The notes under the pieces: model-generated | Seen by the model: the letters and a program-made list of their open reading frames with translations, nothing else | Told to the model about the DNA's origin: nothing | Database searches by the model: none | Shown here: positions 11,031 to 22,600 of the stretch, one piece after another | Layout of the letters: each line of letters begins with the position of its first letter | How positions within the stretch are numbered: position 1 is the first letter of the stretch | Assembly (NCBI GenBank): GCA_973895155.1 | Contig: OZ316897.1 | Span: 10,106,001 to 10,170,000 of the forward strand | Direction: 5' to 3' | Source of the DNA: Marsupella aquatica | Lineage: Eukaryota; Marchantiophyta | DNA: 64,000 bases | Translations under genes and position numbers: made by a program

Positions 11031-12457
11031 TTGATTAATCCCACTGGTCGTCCCCTTGCCCCCCTCCGCTCCTCACTCCTGACTCCTGATCCGGGGCGAG
11101 CATGCAATTCCACAGCAGCTTTCAAAACGTCGTTTCCTTCTTCCTTCTCTAGTTCTCTGTTCCTCGTCCCCGAACTCCTCTCCGTCTCTTTCTCCGTCTC
11201 CCCCTCCGTCCATTCAAGCTCTCGGCTCGTCTGGTCAGTCCGTCCGTGGGTCCACGACGATTTTATGGTCTACAGTCGAGTAGTCAAGAGGGCGCTTTGA
11301 TGTCTCGAACTTTACGGCTGCTCTATCGGGCTCGCTCGTTTTGCGCGTTTATTAGTTTAGTAGTAGTGCTGTGTGCATTGATTGATTCGTTCGACCCGAG
11401 TGATTGTTCATTGTTATCTCTCTCGTCGTTCCTTCACTCCGGCTCATTCGATCAGATGCTCGCAATCCTCGCTGTCGCCCTCGCCATGCTGCATTAATTC
11501 TGTGTGGGATATTTATGCATCTTTGCTTCATAGGTCCTGCTCGGCTCTCCTTCGATCAATTGCTGATCACTTATGTACTTATTAGTTGGTTCAGTCTCGT
11601 GTATGAGCTATCTACTCGAGCTAGCTGTGCATTCGTTTCGTGCTTGTGGCGACCGTCCCCGTTTTCATTGTCGGGTGGTGTGGTGATCGTGTGTCGTGCC
11701 CACCTCTTTCATTGTCTGCCGCTCCTCATTCGTTCATTCAGTCTGTGTCTTCTCCGAAGCTGTTGGTGCTCCGCCTCCTCCGATCCCCCCCTCCCTCTCT
11801 CTCTCTCTCTCCGTTGTCCATTCGTTTCTTTCCTTGCGATCTCATCGCATCTCGTGGAGTGCTCTGTCGGCAGAGCCTGGGAGGGAATGCCTCCTGACCA
11901 ACAAGGGGCGAAGCTTTGCAGCAAATGCACCGAGAATCGAGAATCGAGATTCAGACGATAAACTGCTGGGACACTTCCCCCGCTTTGTACAATCTGAATT
12001 TTTTTTGGATCAAATATTTGGTAACACTTAGAAGCAAAAGATAGTGTACCGGACTAAGCCCAACATTTGGCGACTATCGTCGTTGCAGCTTTGCAATTGC
12101 GGCAGCAGTCGACTCTAACAGTCGACCCTTAGCATTTTGCCATCAACGATTATGAGAATGGCTGGGGGGAAGTGGCTATAGGCAGTTGTTGCCACTCCTA
12201 CGAAATTGCAGGAAGGGCGTGTTTTGTTGGACATCTTTTCGTTGTGTGATGTGAACCTTGCACTGGGAGCTTCTTCACCTTCCCACCTGTTCGCTGTCTA
12301 CTTCGCTCTTTTCTCTTGAGTTTAGAGCCGGGATTGTAGGTGGCGGTGGTTTTAATCAGCTCGGAGGCCTGCCGGGAAGGAACTGGCTGAAGTGGTCCGT
12401 GTTGAGGACTTCCAGACCAAGCACTTCCAATTGTTGCGACTCGTGCGAATCCAAGAT
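11031..12457 (+). promoter_or_regulatory. Probable promoter / 5' leader of the CFL1-like gene
   Basis: About 1.4 kb before the CFL1-like start is rich in C and T on the plus strand, notably 11040-11230 and a (CT)n run near 11793-11812. Pyrimidine-rich leaders are common in plant genes. Frames open through it are low-complexity and I do not take them as proteins. A triple gagaatc/gagattc repeat lies near 11931-11952. I cannot place the transcription start or rule out a leader intron. Confidence 0.4.
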
Positions 12458-14301
12458 ATGGCTTTAAACAGAGCTTGCCAGTGGGATCAGGCGTCCACTA
12501 CTTTCGGTCTGGAACTTGGAGACCCAACTCGCCTACGAACTCAAGCGCTGGAGCTTGATCCAGAGCCTCCACTCCCGTTTGGCTGGGAGAAATGTTTTGA
12601 TTTGAAGGTAAGTTTTGGTTTGTTTCTTCTGCAAAGTTCTCCCGTGAAAGCCTCCCAGCCTTTGTAATTAGTCGTGACAGCGTGGGCACGCTTCTATGTT
12701 GTGCTGCATCATGCTGAGAATATGTTTAGTTTGTTCACATGGAGTTGTGCAGTTGTGCGACTTTCAACGGAAGGCCCGTGTTAATTAAATGGAGTCTTGT
12801 ACGTAGACCAAAGTTTTGAAGGACAGAAGTTTGTTGAAAAGAGTAGAAGGAGGAAATTGTACGTGCGTTTTAAATTCACCACCAATGAAAATGAATTGAC
12901 AGTTGAGGGCCTGCTCGTGCTGTTTGTGTTTTGGCTCAGACCGGGGTAATATTCTTCAAAAACACGAGTACTGGAATAAGAACGGGGACAGATCCCCGTG
13001 TACAAGTCAAGCTGCAGCAGCAGCAGTACCAGCAGCAGAAGAATGATGTGGATTGTGAGGCGTGGCGAGGTCTTTCGAGATCGATTGACACCGATGCTTT
13101 GAATCGTGCCGGGGATAAAGGGATGGACTGGATGGACAGATTACAGAATTTCAGAGGTTTGGAGGCGAGCACGATTGACGAGAAGGTCTCAAAGTGGAGC
13201 CAGAATTATACTTCCAAGAAGTTGCCCCCACTCCTCTCCTTGAAGTCCACCGACAGTCTCCCGAGTCTCGAGCTTTCGCTGAGGCTGGACGGCCCCCAGG
13301 CTCGAGATTCATCGAGTCTGCAGCTCTTGACCTCGGGTGACAAGCCTGGTAGTTTCAATGGGAAGGCGGCGCATGTGAAATTGGAGCAGCTCGAGCAATG
13401 TCGCCAGGATTTCCTTGGTCCCAATCACAACATGGGGCCGTTCCCGTCGAATTCTGTAAAGGTTAAGGAGGAGCCAACTTCGGATACGTTACGTTGGGGG
13501 GACCAGTTGCCAGTCGTTTGCAATTTATCATCAACATTTCCCATCTCATCCTCTAGCTGTAAGCGAGAGGGCACCGAGACATCCGCCACTGCAGCACTGG
13601 AGCAGCCGGAGTTTCGAGACTTGCTAGGCCCGAGATACGCCATGGGACCTTTCTCTTCGAATGCGGGGCAAGGATTGGCGGAGTCCATGCCTTCTCCCAT
13701 GGACCAGCTGGCCGGCACTTGTACATTGGACAAGGTCCTGCTGGCCCTGGAGCGAACGCAAACTCAACCTGATGCTGCCATGAACAATTCTTCGACGAAA
13801 ACTGGTACTCAAAGTGGCAATTCTTTGAAGGCAACACTTGCCCCTTCCCCATTGCGACTTCAACCTCCATCCGCGAAGTTGTCATCAGGAGCAGCGTCTC
13901 TCTCACCAACCACCTCTGACGCGTCCTCAGCCGTGAGCTCCAAATCGTCCCTTCATTCATCTACAACTCCATCCGTGATGAGTTTCCAAGGAGAAGAGCT
14001 AGATGATTTGGGAGGGCACGGCTCCAGCGCAGAGGCCAAGACTCGGTCAAACCGGCTTCCGACCTCTACGTCTGCTGATCCGAAAGTTGAAGATGGAGTA
14101 GAAGCCCCCATCACGTTGGTGGCAGTTGGCTGCATGTCTTGCCACATGTTCGTAATGCTATCGAAGGATAATCCCAGCTGCCCAAGATGTGGCAAGACTG
14201 GTTTGCTGGACATCTCTCCTCCCACGAAGAGGCAACGAAAGGAGAATTCCCCAGTGGACGCGGAGAGCCGGAGACATCGCATTGCGTCGTCTCCACCATG
14301 A
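12458..14301 (+). CDS. CURLY FLAG LEAF 1 (CFL1)-like WW-domain / EAR-motif regulator
   Basis: Exon 1 is 12458-12607 (ATG 12458) and exon 2 is 12940-14301. The 332-bp phase-0 intron has donor GTAAGT and acceptor CTCAG. The joined product is 503 aa. Splicing recreates a WW-like domain around residues 39-62 (LPFGWEKCFDLK, then TGVIFFKN and DPR). The second WW tryptophan is absent. Residues 160-166 are LELSLRL, an EAR repression motif. The C-terminus holds C448-x2-C451-x12-C464-x2-C467, a CxxC pair typical of plant CFL1/GIR-type proteins. In angiosperms CFL1 binds HD-ZIP IV factors and limits cuticle formation; that role is inferred here. The middle is Ser/Thr-rich with VKLE and VKEE sumoylation-like sites. 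A motif LGPxxxMGPFxSN is repeated 70 residues apart. Angiosperm relatives are much shorter. Confidence 0.8.
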
Positions 14302-14617
14302 TTCTTCCAAAGCTTTCGATCGAAACTTTCTGAGGTGAAATTTGCTTTCACATGCGGCCTCGAGGGGGTTGATCGAAAGCTTATTTTGTCACCTTACAAA
14401 CCAGAGGATCGATTGAATCAGAAACTTAGTTAAGCGCGCATTTAAAAATACCATTAGCATGTTCTCCTGACGTCGGTCCACGAGCGTTTTGTGGAACAGA
14501 CAGATTAGTAGGGTATAGGTTTTGATGGGTTTGGGAATATTTCATCCTCGACCCTTTTGAAAGGAAATGTTACATTCGTGCATGAACAATTCAACTCATT
14601 GTTTAAAAGTGGAGCTC

Positions 14618-14623
14618 AATAAA
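14618..14623 (+). terminator. Candidate poly(A) signal AATAAA of the CFL1-like gene
   Basis: AATAAA lies 317 bp after the CFL1-like stop codon in a normal-looking 3' UTR. It is the first exact match I see downstream. Confidence 0.4.
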
Positions 14624-14906
14624 TGATTCCTTTATCTAAAAGTGGGGAATAGTGAACAGCCATGTTTGCCTTCTTCCCCTCCCCTGAGGACTTTGGTGGT
14701 GGTGACGCAGAGGAGCCAACACTTTTTCCAGCCGCCTCGTTGATTGCATTGTTGACTGAGTACAGCGAGGATCTGAAAGTTGAACAAACTAGAAAAGGAC
14801 CCGGGACTAAAAGTTCAAAGCAGCCCAAAGTTTGAAAACGTTTTGGTTCGAAAACACAATGATGTCTGTTGGCGGTAAACATACCATCAGGAAAGCATTA
14901 TTGCGT

Positions 14907-15361
14907 TTATTTTGTGCCAGTCCGTAGGACTTGTATGTGACCCATTTGATCTAAGCTTGACATCAAGTGTGGCCCTGATGTTGATATGTGTAGCCTCCTC
15001 ATCATTACCCGAAGAGGGGGACATGTAAAGCACGCCTGAAGCTGAAGTGGAGCCACTTGCTTTGCAAATGCAGTTGCCTTTGTACTCTGGGGCCAAACCA
15101 GACCATCACTATGGCTACGGGAAACGTACGCTGAATGCCATTCATTTCCGTTTCAGGTAGTTGCCAATGAAAAACGCCGCATCCTAAGGTGGCCAGGATG
15201 GAGTTTTGACATCGCATAAATTTGTTTGTTGTTCTATTACCGCTGGTTGTTCCTTCTACATATCTGGGTGCTGCACTTTGATGTGAGGACGCAATTAATT
15301 CCCTAGCCGTCTTGCACGACATACTTACACTAGCAAAGAGAGCCAGCCGGTACACGGGGCT
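14907..15361 (-). other. Possible minus-strand gene remnant with splice sites
   Basis: Three pieces can be chained on the minus strand: an upstream piece ending at donor GTAAGT (exon edge 15329), an exon at 15009-15086 (acceptor CCCCAG, donor GTAATG) and a last exon at 14907-14950 (acceptor CTTAG, stop TAA). The middle exon reads EYKGNCICKASG and continues Ser-rich. The product matches nothing I recognise and no start is visible, because short repeats begin at 15362. It may be the tail of a broken gene or chance. Confidence 0.2.
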
Positions 15362-15407
15362 ACTATAGATACCCCGCTATAGATACCCCCACTACTATGG
15401 TGACTAG

Positions 15408-15833
15408 CACAGTTTGATGTGAAAGAAAGGATGGAAGAAAACAAGAGAAGCTCTTTACAATCAATCTCCAATCATTCACCTAACAAAGCAGGGACAGAAA
15501 CGGTGTAGGTACGTGAGAAAGTGCCAGCAGATACTATCACAACCCCGATCACAACTTGATGAGCAAGGATAGAAGAAAACGACAGAAGCTCCTTGCAACC
15601 ACTCTCAATCATCAACCTAGTAAAGCATGGACAGATACGGCACAGGTGCATGACTTAAATTGCCACATAGAAAAACTAATGTGGTTGATACCACAATTTG
15701 ATGAGAAAGAAAGTATGGAAGGAAACAATTGAGAAAAAACTCTTCAAAACGAATCTCAATCAATCTCATAAAGCATTGGACAGAAAAGGTAAAAGGTACA
15801 TGAGCGAAAGTGCTGAAACAGAACAACCCATTC
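15408..15833 (+). repeat. Three tandem copies of a 142-bp unit
   Basis: Imperfect repeats start at 15408, 15550 and 15692, each opening with cacaRtttgatg-like sequence followed by a conserved block (tggaagaaaac, then aagctctt, then aatcaatct, then aaagca-ggacaga). The spacing is 142 bp both times. No coding sense is apparent. Confidence 0.7.
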
Positions 15834-16894
15834 AAATTTCCTTTCCCTCCAAGTTCAGACTTTTCCGTAGGCATGACTCACGGAGACGAACTTATTGGAA
15901 ATTATTGAATCATCATGTATCTGTGCATGCATGACGTATCTGATTGACAACATGCAGCAGAACCCACCTGTAACAGATGCAACAACAATTCCTGTAGGGG
16001 GAATCTCAAATCCTTCAATCGTAGAAGTTCCGAGACTAGTGAATGTTTCCATTCACATGGAACGCATTCAAAGTCTGGCGAACTGCATTCAACCAAGATG
16101 CCTTCACTTAGGCATACAAGACATTATTATATTTCAACGAGAATCCATACAGACAGTCTGTCATTTCTCCAACAAAATAGGCTCAATTCTTTTGGCTACT
16201 ACTCATCCACGATTCCCACTCCGTCACTCCGTGCTAGTTTCTTGGGTTTTATATTCTTGTCATTCCATGGAATCCCTTCCTTCCAAACTCGCACTCCACC
16301 TGGGTAGAGTCCTACCATAGACTAAGACTTTTCTCAAATTGAGAGCGTAGTGGGCCAAAGCTTTCCTCATTATTGGGCTCCTGACAAGGGGAAAACTAGC
16401 TGCTGTAGGGTGAAGTGGGGGATAACCCCAAAGGACAGGGCATTGAGAGCCCTCAAGGCTAGGTTCCATGGGCCAGGGTCACGGAGTACTATCAATCCCC
16501 ACCCATGACCACAAAGTACACCATATGTTACATAGTATTTTAAATTTATGAGTTTTGACTTTAGAGCCAATGAGAATGCCCCGTACTGTCACTATATAGG
16601 GACAAAGGTGCCCCTAGAGTTTAACAGGGAGTGTGAGGGAAAATAGTACTCCCTACTACCTTATTTGTACACTCCTCACTCCCGGGAAAAGCTGTGATCT
16701 TTTGGCTGAAACATGCTGACACAATGTGCACTCCTCACTCCCAGCCGCATTGAACCTAGCCCTGTTCATCCATGTGTGCCCCCACCCCTCTCCCTTCTCC
16801 CCAACCCACCACACCTTGTAACCTCTTTCAAAGTATCCAAGATCCTACGCAAAAATCTAGGCTGTTGAAATAGGGAGTGGACCATGTTGTGTGG
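15834..16894. other. No recognisable gene
   Basis: Frames open on both strands here overlap each other and lack family motifs. The phrase actcctcactcccgg/cagc occurs twice near 16672 and 16730. I assign nothing functional. Confidence 0.35.
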
Positions 16895-16991
16895 GGTAAC
16901 CCATCCCCAAGAGGAGGTAATGGGCTGTAATCCCGGAGGGCGCTGAGCCCGAGTCGCTTACAGCCATTATCCCCAGTGGGGATGAGTTACC
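16895..16991. repeat. Imperfect fold-back (hairpin) element
   Basis: The left arm 16895-16930 begins ggtaacccatcccca and ends ggctgtaa. The right arm 16958-16991 begins ttacagcc and ends gagttacc. They pair over most of about 34 bp, around a 27-base GC-rich loop. It could be a small fold-back transposon, a regulatory hairpin or a relic of an inverted duplication. Confidence 0.55.
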
Positions 16992-17302
16992 AAGCGTAAA
17001 CCCTGAGTTTTTACATAGCATTCAGTTCAGTTTTACGTAAGAAAAGTCTGATCTGTCACTGCCTGTCACTTGCACTTTACTACATTTCTCATTCAAATTT
17101 CATATCCCCACGCCAGGCTGGCCCAGGGGTTCCATTGCTTCACCTGGGGGTAAAGCCTTGTAACCTTGTACACACATACAAAGGAAAAATTTCAGGAAGG
17201 GTTTACCAATTGCTCATCAAGTCATTCTCATTCATAGTGGGACAACTTGCCGAGCATGGAAAAGCGCTACAAGACAAGTTCAAAGTATAGTTCCATTCAA
17301 TG

Positions 17303-17663
17303 AAAACAAGGTGAAACCAACATTTTAAAGTAAAGTAAAGTATTACGTTTGAAACTCATGGGAACAAGCTATACAATTGATCAAGGTGAAACAAACATTA
17401 TGAAATATAGTGAAGAATTACAGTTTGAAACTCATAAGAACAAATGCTACTCTTGATCAAGGTGAAACAAATATAATGAAATATAGTGAAGATTTACATT
17501 TGAAAACTCATAGGAACCAGACCTAAGTTTGATCAAACTGAAACAAACATTATGAACTATAGTAAAAGAATTATGTTTGAAATTCATAATAACAAGTGCT
17601 ACACTTGATCAAGCAAACAAACAAACATAGCAAAGAATTACATTTGAAACAAGCAATATGCTT
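17303..17663 (+). repeat. Tandem array of a 76-bp minisatellite unit
   Basis: Five units run from about 17303. The clear unit starts (gatcaaggtgaaacaaacat) are at 17379, 17455, 17531 and 17607, a constant 76-bp period. Each unit contains ttatgaaatatagtgaagaattac and tttgaaactcat. The last unit is shortened. Two more diverged units lie about 1.1 kb downstream. Confidence 0.8.
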
Positions 17664-18182
17664 GAGGGACCTTCTCCCATAAAACTTTCCTTGATCAGCC
17701 CCGCGGAACTTTTTACAAACTCAACACCCTCTAAATGAGCCATACAAGATAGATGTTCTTGTAGAGGTTCTTCCAAAGTGAGATTTTGGATAATTGGATC
17801 AAACTGGGAGAACCATGATATAAGCATTTGAACAAAGAACTCTGATCAGTTGAACCATGCATGACTACATGGTTTTCTACCACAAATTATGTCTCACCAA
17901 ACCCACAGGCATTGAATGGGGCTAGTACATTGTTGTCAACATTGGTAAGATGGGCTGCTAATCCCGCTGCTAATTATCGCGCCATCCAAACTGCAAGATG
18001 AAGGTCATTGCAAAGTGAAGACATTCATGTGAATTCCTTCTGTTTCATAAAACTTCATTCAATGTTTTGGCCTTAATCTCCCAATAGGTCTTTTTGAGGG
18101 TTGAGGTGTGGACAAGTTCCCACAAGGTTCCACAAGGCCTGCACTGTGTGTGGGGTCTACCAACAGTTTGACACCACATCCA

Positions 18183-18400
18183 AATGGCATGAGTGAGCAA
18201 AAACATACCCTTGGTGAATGCTGAGTGTGACATGAAGACAATCTCCATATTGTCTTCCAAAACCACTAAGGTTAGCCATTTAGCATCGCCCTAATGGTAT
18301 GCGTGAGCAAAACTTACTCTTGGTGAAGAAAAATGCTGTGTGAATGAAGACAATTATCTAATGTCTTTCAAAAACAGTATTGCAACTGCTCAGAACTGCA
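18183..18400 (+). repeat. Tandem duplication, 110-bp period
   Basis: The blocks starting aatggcatgagtgagcaaaa at 18183 and aatggtatgcgtgagcaaaa at 18293 share the order: gagcaaaa, cttggtgaa, tgctg-gtg, atgaagacaat, then tgtctt-caaaac. The copies are diverged and non-coding. Confidence 0.6.
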
Positions 18401-18738
18401 TACATGCACTCTTCACAACATATGTTGCGACATGGAAAACTATAGCACAAAAAGTCAGGGACGGAAAACTATGCAGTTTCTTTGTTTAGAAGAACTCAAT
18501 GTATGGATTTATTAAGATGCGGTTGAGTTTATATTAAAAAAAATGTGGGAACTGATCATGGGAAGCTTTTCCGGCAGATATCTTTCCATTTGCAACTCTT
18601 TTGTCTTCTCGGGTCTTTCCCTTTCCCTCCCTTTATTAGGTCTTTTTGCCTTTGCAATCTTGTCACCCGGTTTGATGTCCCTGTCCTTTTGGCATTGTGA
18701 TATACTATTTGCAACTTATACGAACAAACGCTACACTT

Positions 18739-18885
18739 GATCAAGGTGAACAAACATTATGAAATATAGTAAAGAATTACATCGAACCAGCGCTACACGT
18801 ATCAACGTGAAACAAACATTACGAAAATAGTTTTAAATTACTTTTGAAACTCACAAGAAACAGCGCTACACTTGCTCTTTGTCAA
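18739..18885 (+). repeat. Detached units of the 76-bp minisatellite
   Basis: Two further units resembling the array at 17303-17663 (gatcaaggtgaacaaacattatgaa, then tatcaacgtgaaacaaacattacgaa) are separated from it by about 1.1 kb. Either an insertion split an originally continuous array, or units were copied out. Confidence 0.6.
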
Positions 18886-19677
18886 AACACCCAGAATCTC
18901 ATCTTAGTTGATATAGCCATAAAATATGTAGGGGAGTCTGTTGTAAGAGATTAATCGTGGACTGGCTTGTGGATTCATGTAAATACGAGCACAGCTACGT
19001 GACAATGAGATGGGCCTAGAGATTCTTGCAGAATTGAGCTTTAGAGTGTGGTAGGTTGTCGCTCATCCTGGGGGTTATGAATTTGTTGCATAAGCATATG
19101 AGGGATGCACCGGATGGCAAAAAGGGCTCTACATTGGAGCGCATTTGTTTTGGTTTGTCTTGGTCTTGTGGGAACTTGGACAAACTTCGACATGGCCAGG
19201 ATACTCCGCAATAAATTTTTCCTAACACAAGCAGAACCATATCATATAGTTTCCATATCCTTTGCCAGGATGCATGCACGCTTTATTAGCATCTAAAAGC
19301 TCGCCAATCTTCCCAGACCATTTGTCACTCATCTGATGATCATACAGCAGTGATATCAGTCCTGCTTTTTTTCTTGGCAGTTTTCATGCCGTGAATCTTT
19401 GCAACCAACCTCCAAGCGACTGATTACCACTACATGCGGATGTGAACAGCTTCCTATCCTTAGAATACACTTGACTTTCTTCAATGCAGAGGCACTGCTA
19501 GGCCAATAGGTGATCCTTCACTAGAATGGAGACCACTCCATTCAACAGACACTTGATTTCCAAGGCATCTTGTTTTTGCTATTATACATGATTCAATCAT
19601 TCTACCTGTGCTGCCTTCCCTACTAGAATTCATGACACCCTACAAGTTCAAAGTAATATCAAGCCTACACTTCCTGG

Positions 19678-22600
19678 TCAATTTAGATCAGTGACATGGT
19701 GTGGTCTAGGTTTCCAGACTTTAACGGTGAAGTCTGCGCCACAAGTGGCTAGTGTGGGCTCATGTGGGTGAAAGACAGCGCCAGTAACTCGGTCACTGTG
19801 GCCTTCCAACTGTTGTACAAGCTCCGCAGTACCCTGCATGGATGATATGAATATGCCACAACATCAGTACCACAAATAGGGTCGACGAATTATCCATAGT
19901 GGCCCAAACTGTATTTGCTTTTGTAAAGTTAAGAAGTAATACGTCCTTTCATAGCTGCTACAAAAGAATTCCTATGCTCCCTCGTCCTAAGTCAGATGGA
20001 CATTTAATTTTTTCCAGAAATGGGTTCAACGTCTTACAGAAGGCCCGCTGACGTCAAATATATAGGCATAGTTGTCAGCACTGCCTGTTGCTAATAAAAG
20101 GGCATCGTGAACATTCAAGTCCTGAGACAATCTGGAAACAAGGGCCCCTTAGTATGAAGAAAGATTTTCGCCCTATCTTTAAACTTGTCGTATCCCGTTT
20201 ACTCCCGTGTTCTAAGCTGCAAAGACTAAGTTACGGGAAAATGATAAAACCAGACATAAAGCCCATGCCCAACCACGAGTACTTACTGCGCATCTGTGCT
20301 TCTCATGTGAGACCCTCCATTTGTTGGCAATCCATCAAGTTCCCTTGGCGACCTCTTCCTAACAGACTGCCAGTCTGATTGACAAGTGAAACCCAAGAAC
20401 GTAAGTTAACCATTCATGGACCACTTTGCTGGACAAAAATACTGCTCGTGTAAATATTGACACTCTGCGACCTAGCACTTCCTTAAAGACACCACTTTGC
20501 ATCACGTCCTCAGGACCAAACCATAAAAGGAGACTTGGCTATTACAGTATATAGTTTCATAGTTTCATAAAAGGAGACTTGGCTATTACAGTATATAGTT
20601 AGAAATTTGATCATTTCTAAACAAGACCCTAATTCTTACAATCATGTCCTTGGAATAAAGTGCTCTTAATGGGCCAATTCTTTGTCCTGGTTCCTGTGAT
20701 CGAATGTTTCGGGTGCCGCAGTCCAGTCATACGCATCTGAGGCTGCTCTATAACTGAAAATTTGTCATAAACTCTCAGTACTGCACACCACAAATAGAGA
20801 TAATTAGACCATCACCCTACCATAATCGATCAGTCACCAGAAAAGAACCTCTGGTGCTCGTGTTCAATAGTTTCTTGGCAAATCGGTTAGGGATTGTATA
20901 TAACTGTTTTTTCAAAAACAAATTATGCCTGAGAAAAGAGTTCGCGAATCACAACCATGGGTTTACAATGCCAACCATAAATTTTATGCTCACCATCAGC
21001 AATGAGCCTAATGCAAACGCCAAGGGCCAACAATGACGCTTCGAAAAGAGAGTGGAAGGAGAAAACAAGGAGAAAGGGGGCACCATTGTCATAGCTGTTG
21101 ACTGCAATATGCACTCCATCATCTCCATGTACTGTTCAGCAGGATTTTTTGTCAGTGACTTTGCATCAGATCAAAATATTGAAGAAATCCGAACTGTAGG
21201 AAACAATCCACGATCACTGCACAGCTACCGTGAATAACTCAGTAACAAAGCAAAACCCTCTGGAAAGTCAACAACAGAAAGCAGGCTGAAGTTTGAACTT
21301 GAGATGGCATTGAAAGATTATACACAGAGCTTTGAAAATCCAAGCTTCAGTGCCTATCAGCAAAAGTTCACGGTAAATTTAAATTGGAACATGGCACTTA
21401 ACTGAATTGGCAAATTTATCACAGGACAAAGATCGTATTTAATCTTACCATCGGAGGCATGGGACATATCCAACGAAGTTATAGGCTTGTGGAAATCTTC
21501 ATTGAACACAGTGTCCACGCAGGCTTTAGTCCGTAGATCCCACAGTTTCATTGCTCCATGCCAATCTCCAGATAAGCAGGCAATCCCATTTCTGTACACA
21601 ACGAGTGCACTAACTTTGGCATCACTACTCAATAGCATTACTATTGCCCCGGTGCTCTTCACGCGACGGTCCAGCACATAGACTTGTTTTGAAGTGCTGC
21701 CTGCCAGAAATACATCATTATCTGCAACCAATTTCACCCTCAATTAGATATGACTAAAGGTAGAGCTGATTTCACGAGCCTGCGCCGACTTGCCTACGGG
21801 TGAACAAAGATGTCCAACAATGACATTTCTCCACTGGTGCGCTTGTATTCCAAGTGGACGTGTAGGACCAAACGAAATGCACAAGATGTGGGCTTGCAAA
21901 TAATTATCATATCCAACCTGAAAGTCGATGACTACATCTCACACTGGAAGATTCAACATTATTTAAATTCTTCAGGCTTGAAATGAAACATATAGCATCT
22001 ACTAAAACAGTGTGAACAAAGGAGTACCAATACCTGCAGGATTGAAACGAACAGTTTGAATAAAACCCTGCAATTCAGTGTAGGAGTGCAAAGATTTCCC
22101 AGCAGTAACATCCCACTCTTTAACACAATGATCAAAGCCTCCTGAAAGAAGAACAGTCCCATCATTTGACCAGCACACATCCGACACATTCAGTTGATGT
22201 TCTTGAAAGCAGAGTACCTGTCAGAGATCCCCCATTGATGTCAACCTACCCAATCAAAACAATAAAATGTCAAAGCCATCGACCATTAGCTGAATTGCTT
22301 ACGACAAGCTTACTACCAACGCAAAGGGCAGAATTTTTTCGTAGCCCGGATTCTGTCAAGATTGTATACAGCAACATGAACCTCGCACGAAACTTGGAGT
22401 CGAAGAGCTGAGCTGCAGATATGCTCATAGACGTAAATTTATATTTCATGGGAAAATAATGATATTTCTACTTCTCAAATATCCAGGAAAACTTATGTTG
22501 CAGATACGTAATTCATTCTAGAAGGGCAGCCAACGAGACAAAGCTACAGAAAACACATTTGAGAGCCCTCTGTGCAATTGTCTCTTTGTCGTCTGCATTC

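Noticed and set aside
11031-12031. Overlapping plus-strand frames up to 185 codons upstream of the CFL1-like gene
   Set aside because: They are Ser/Leu/Arg-rich translations of a CT-rich leader, overlap in all frames and show no domain.
12931-14301. Treating the second CFL1-like exon as a complete gene starting at 12931
   Set aside because: The first codon is TTG inside the intron. A consensus donor and acceptor pair joins it in phase to an upstream exon and completes the WW-like domain.
17280-18890. CRISPR-like array
   Set aside because: The units are 76 bp, contiguous and diverged, without spacers, in eukaryotic DNA. It is a minisatellite.
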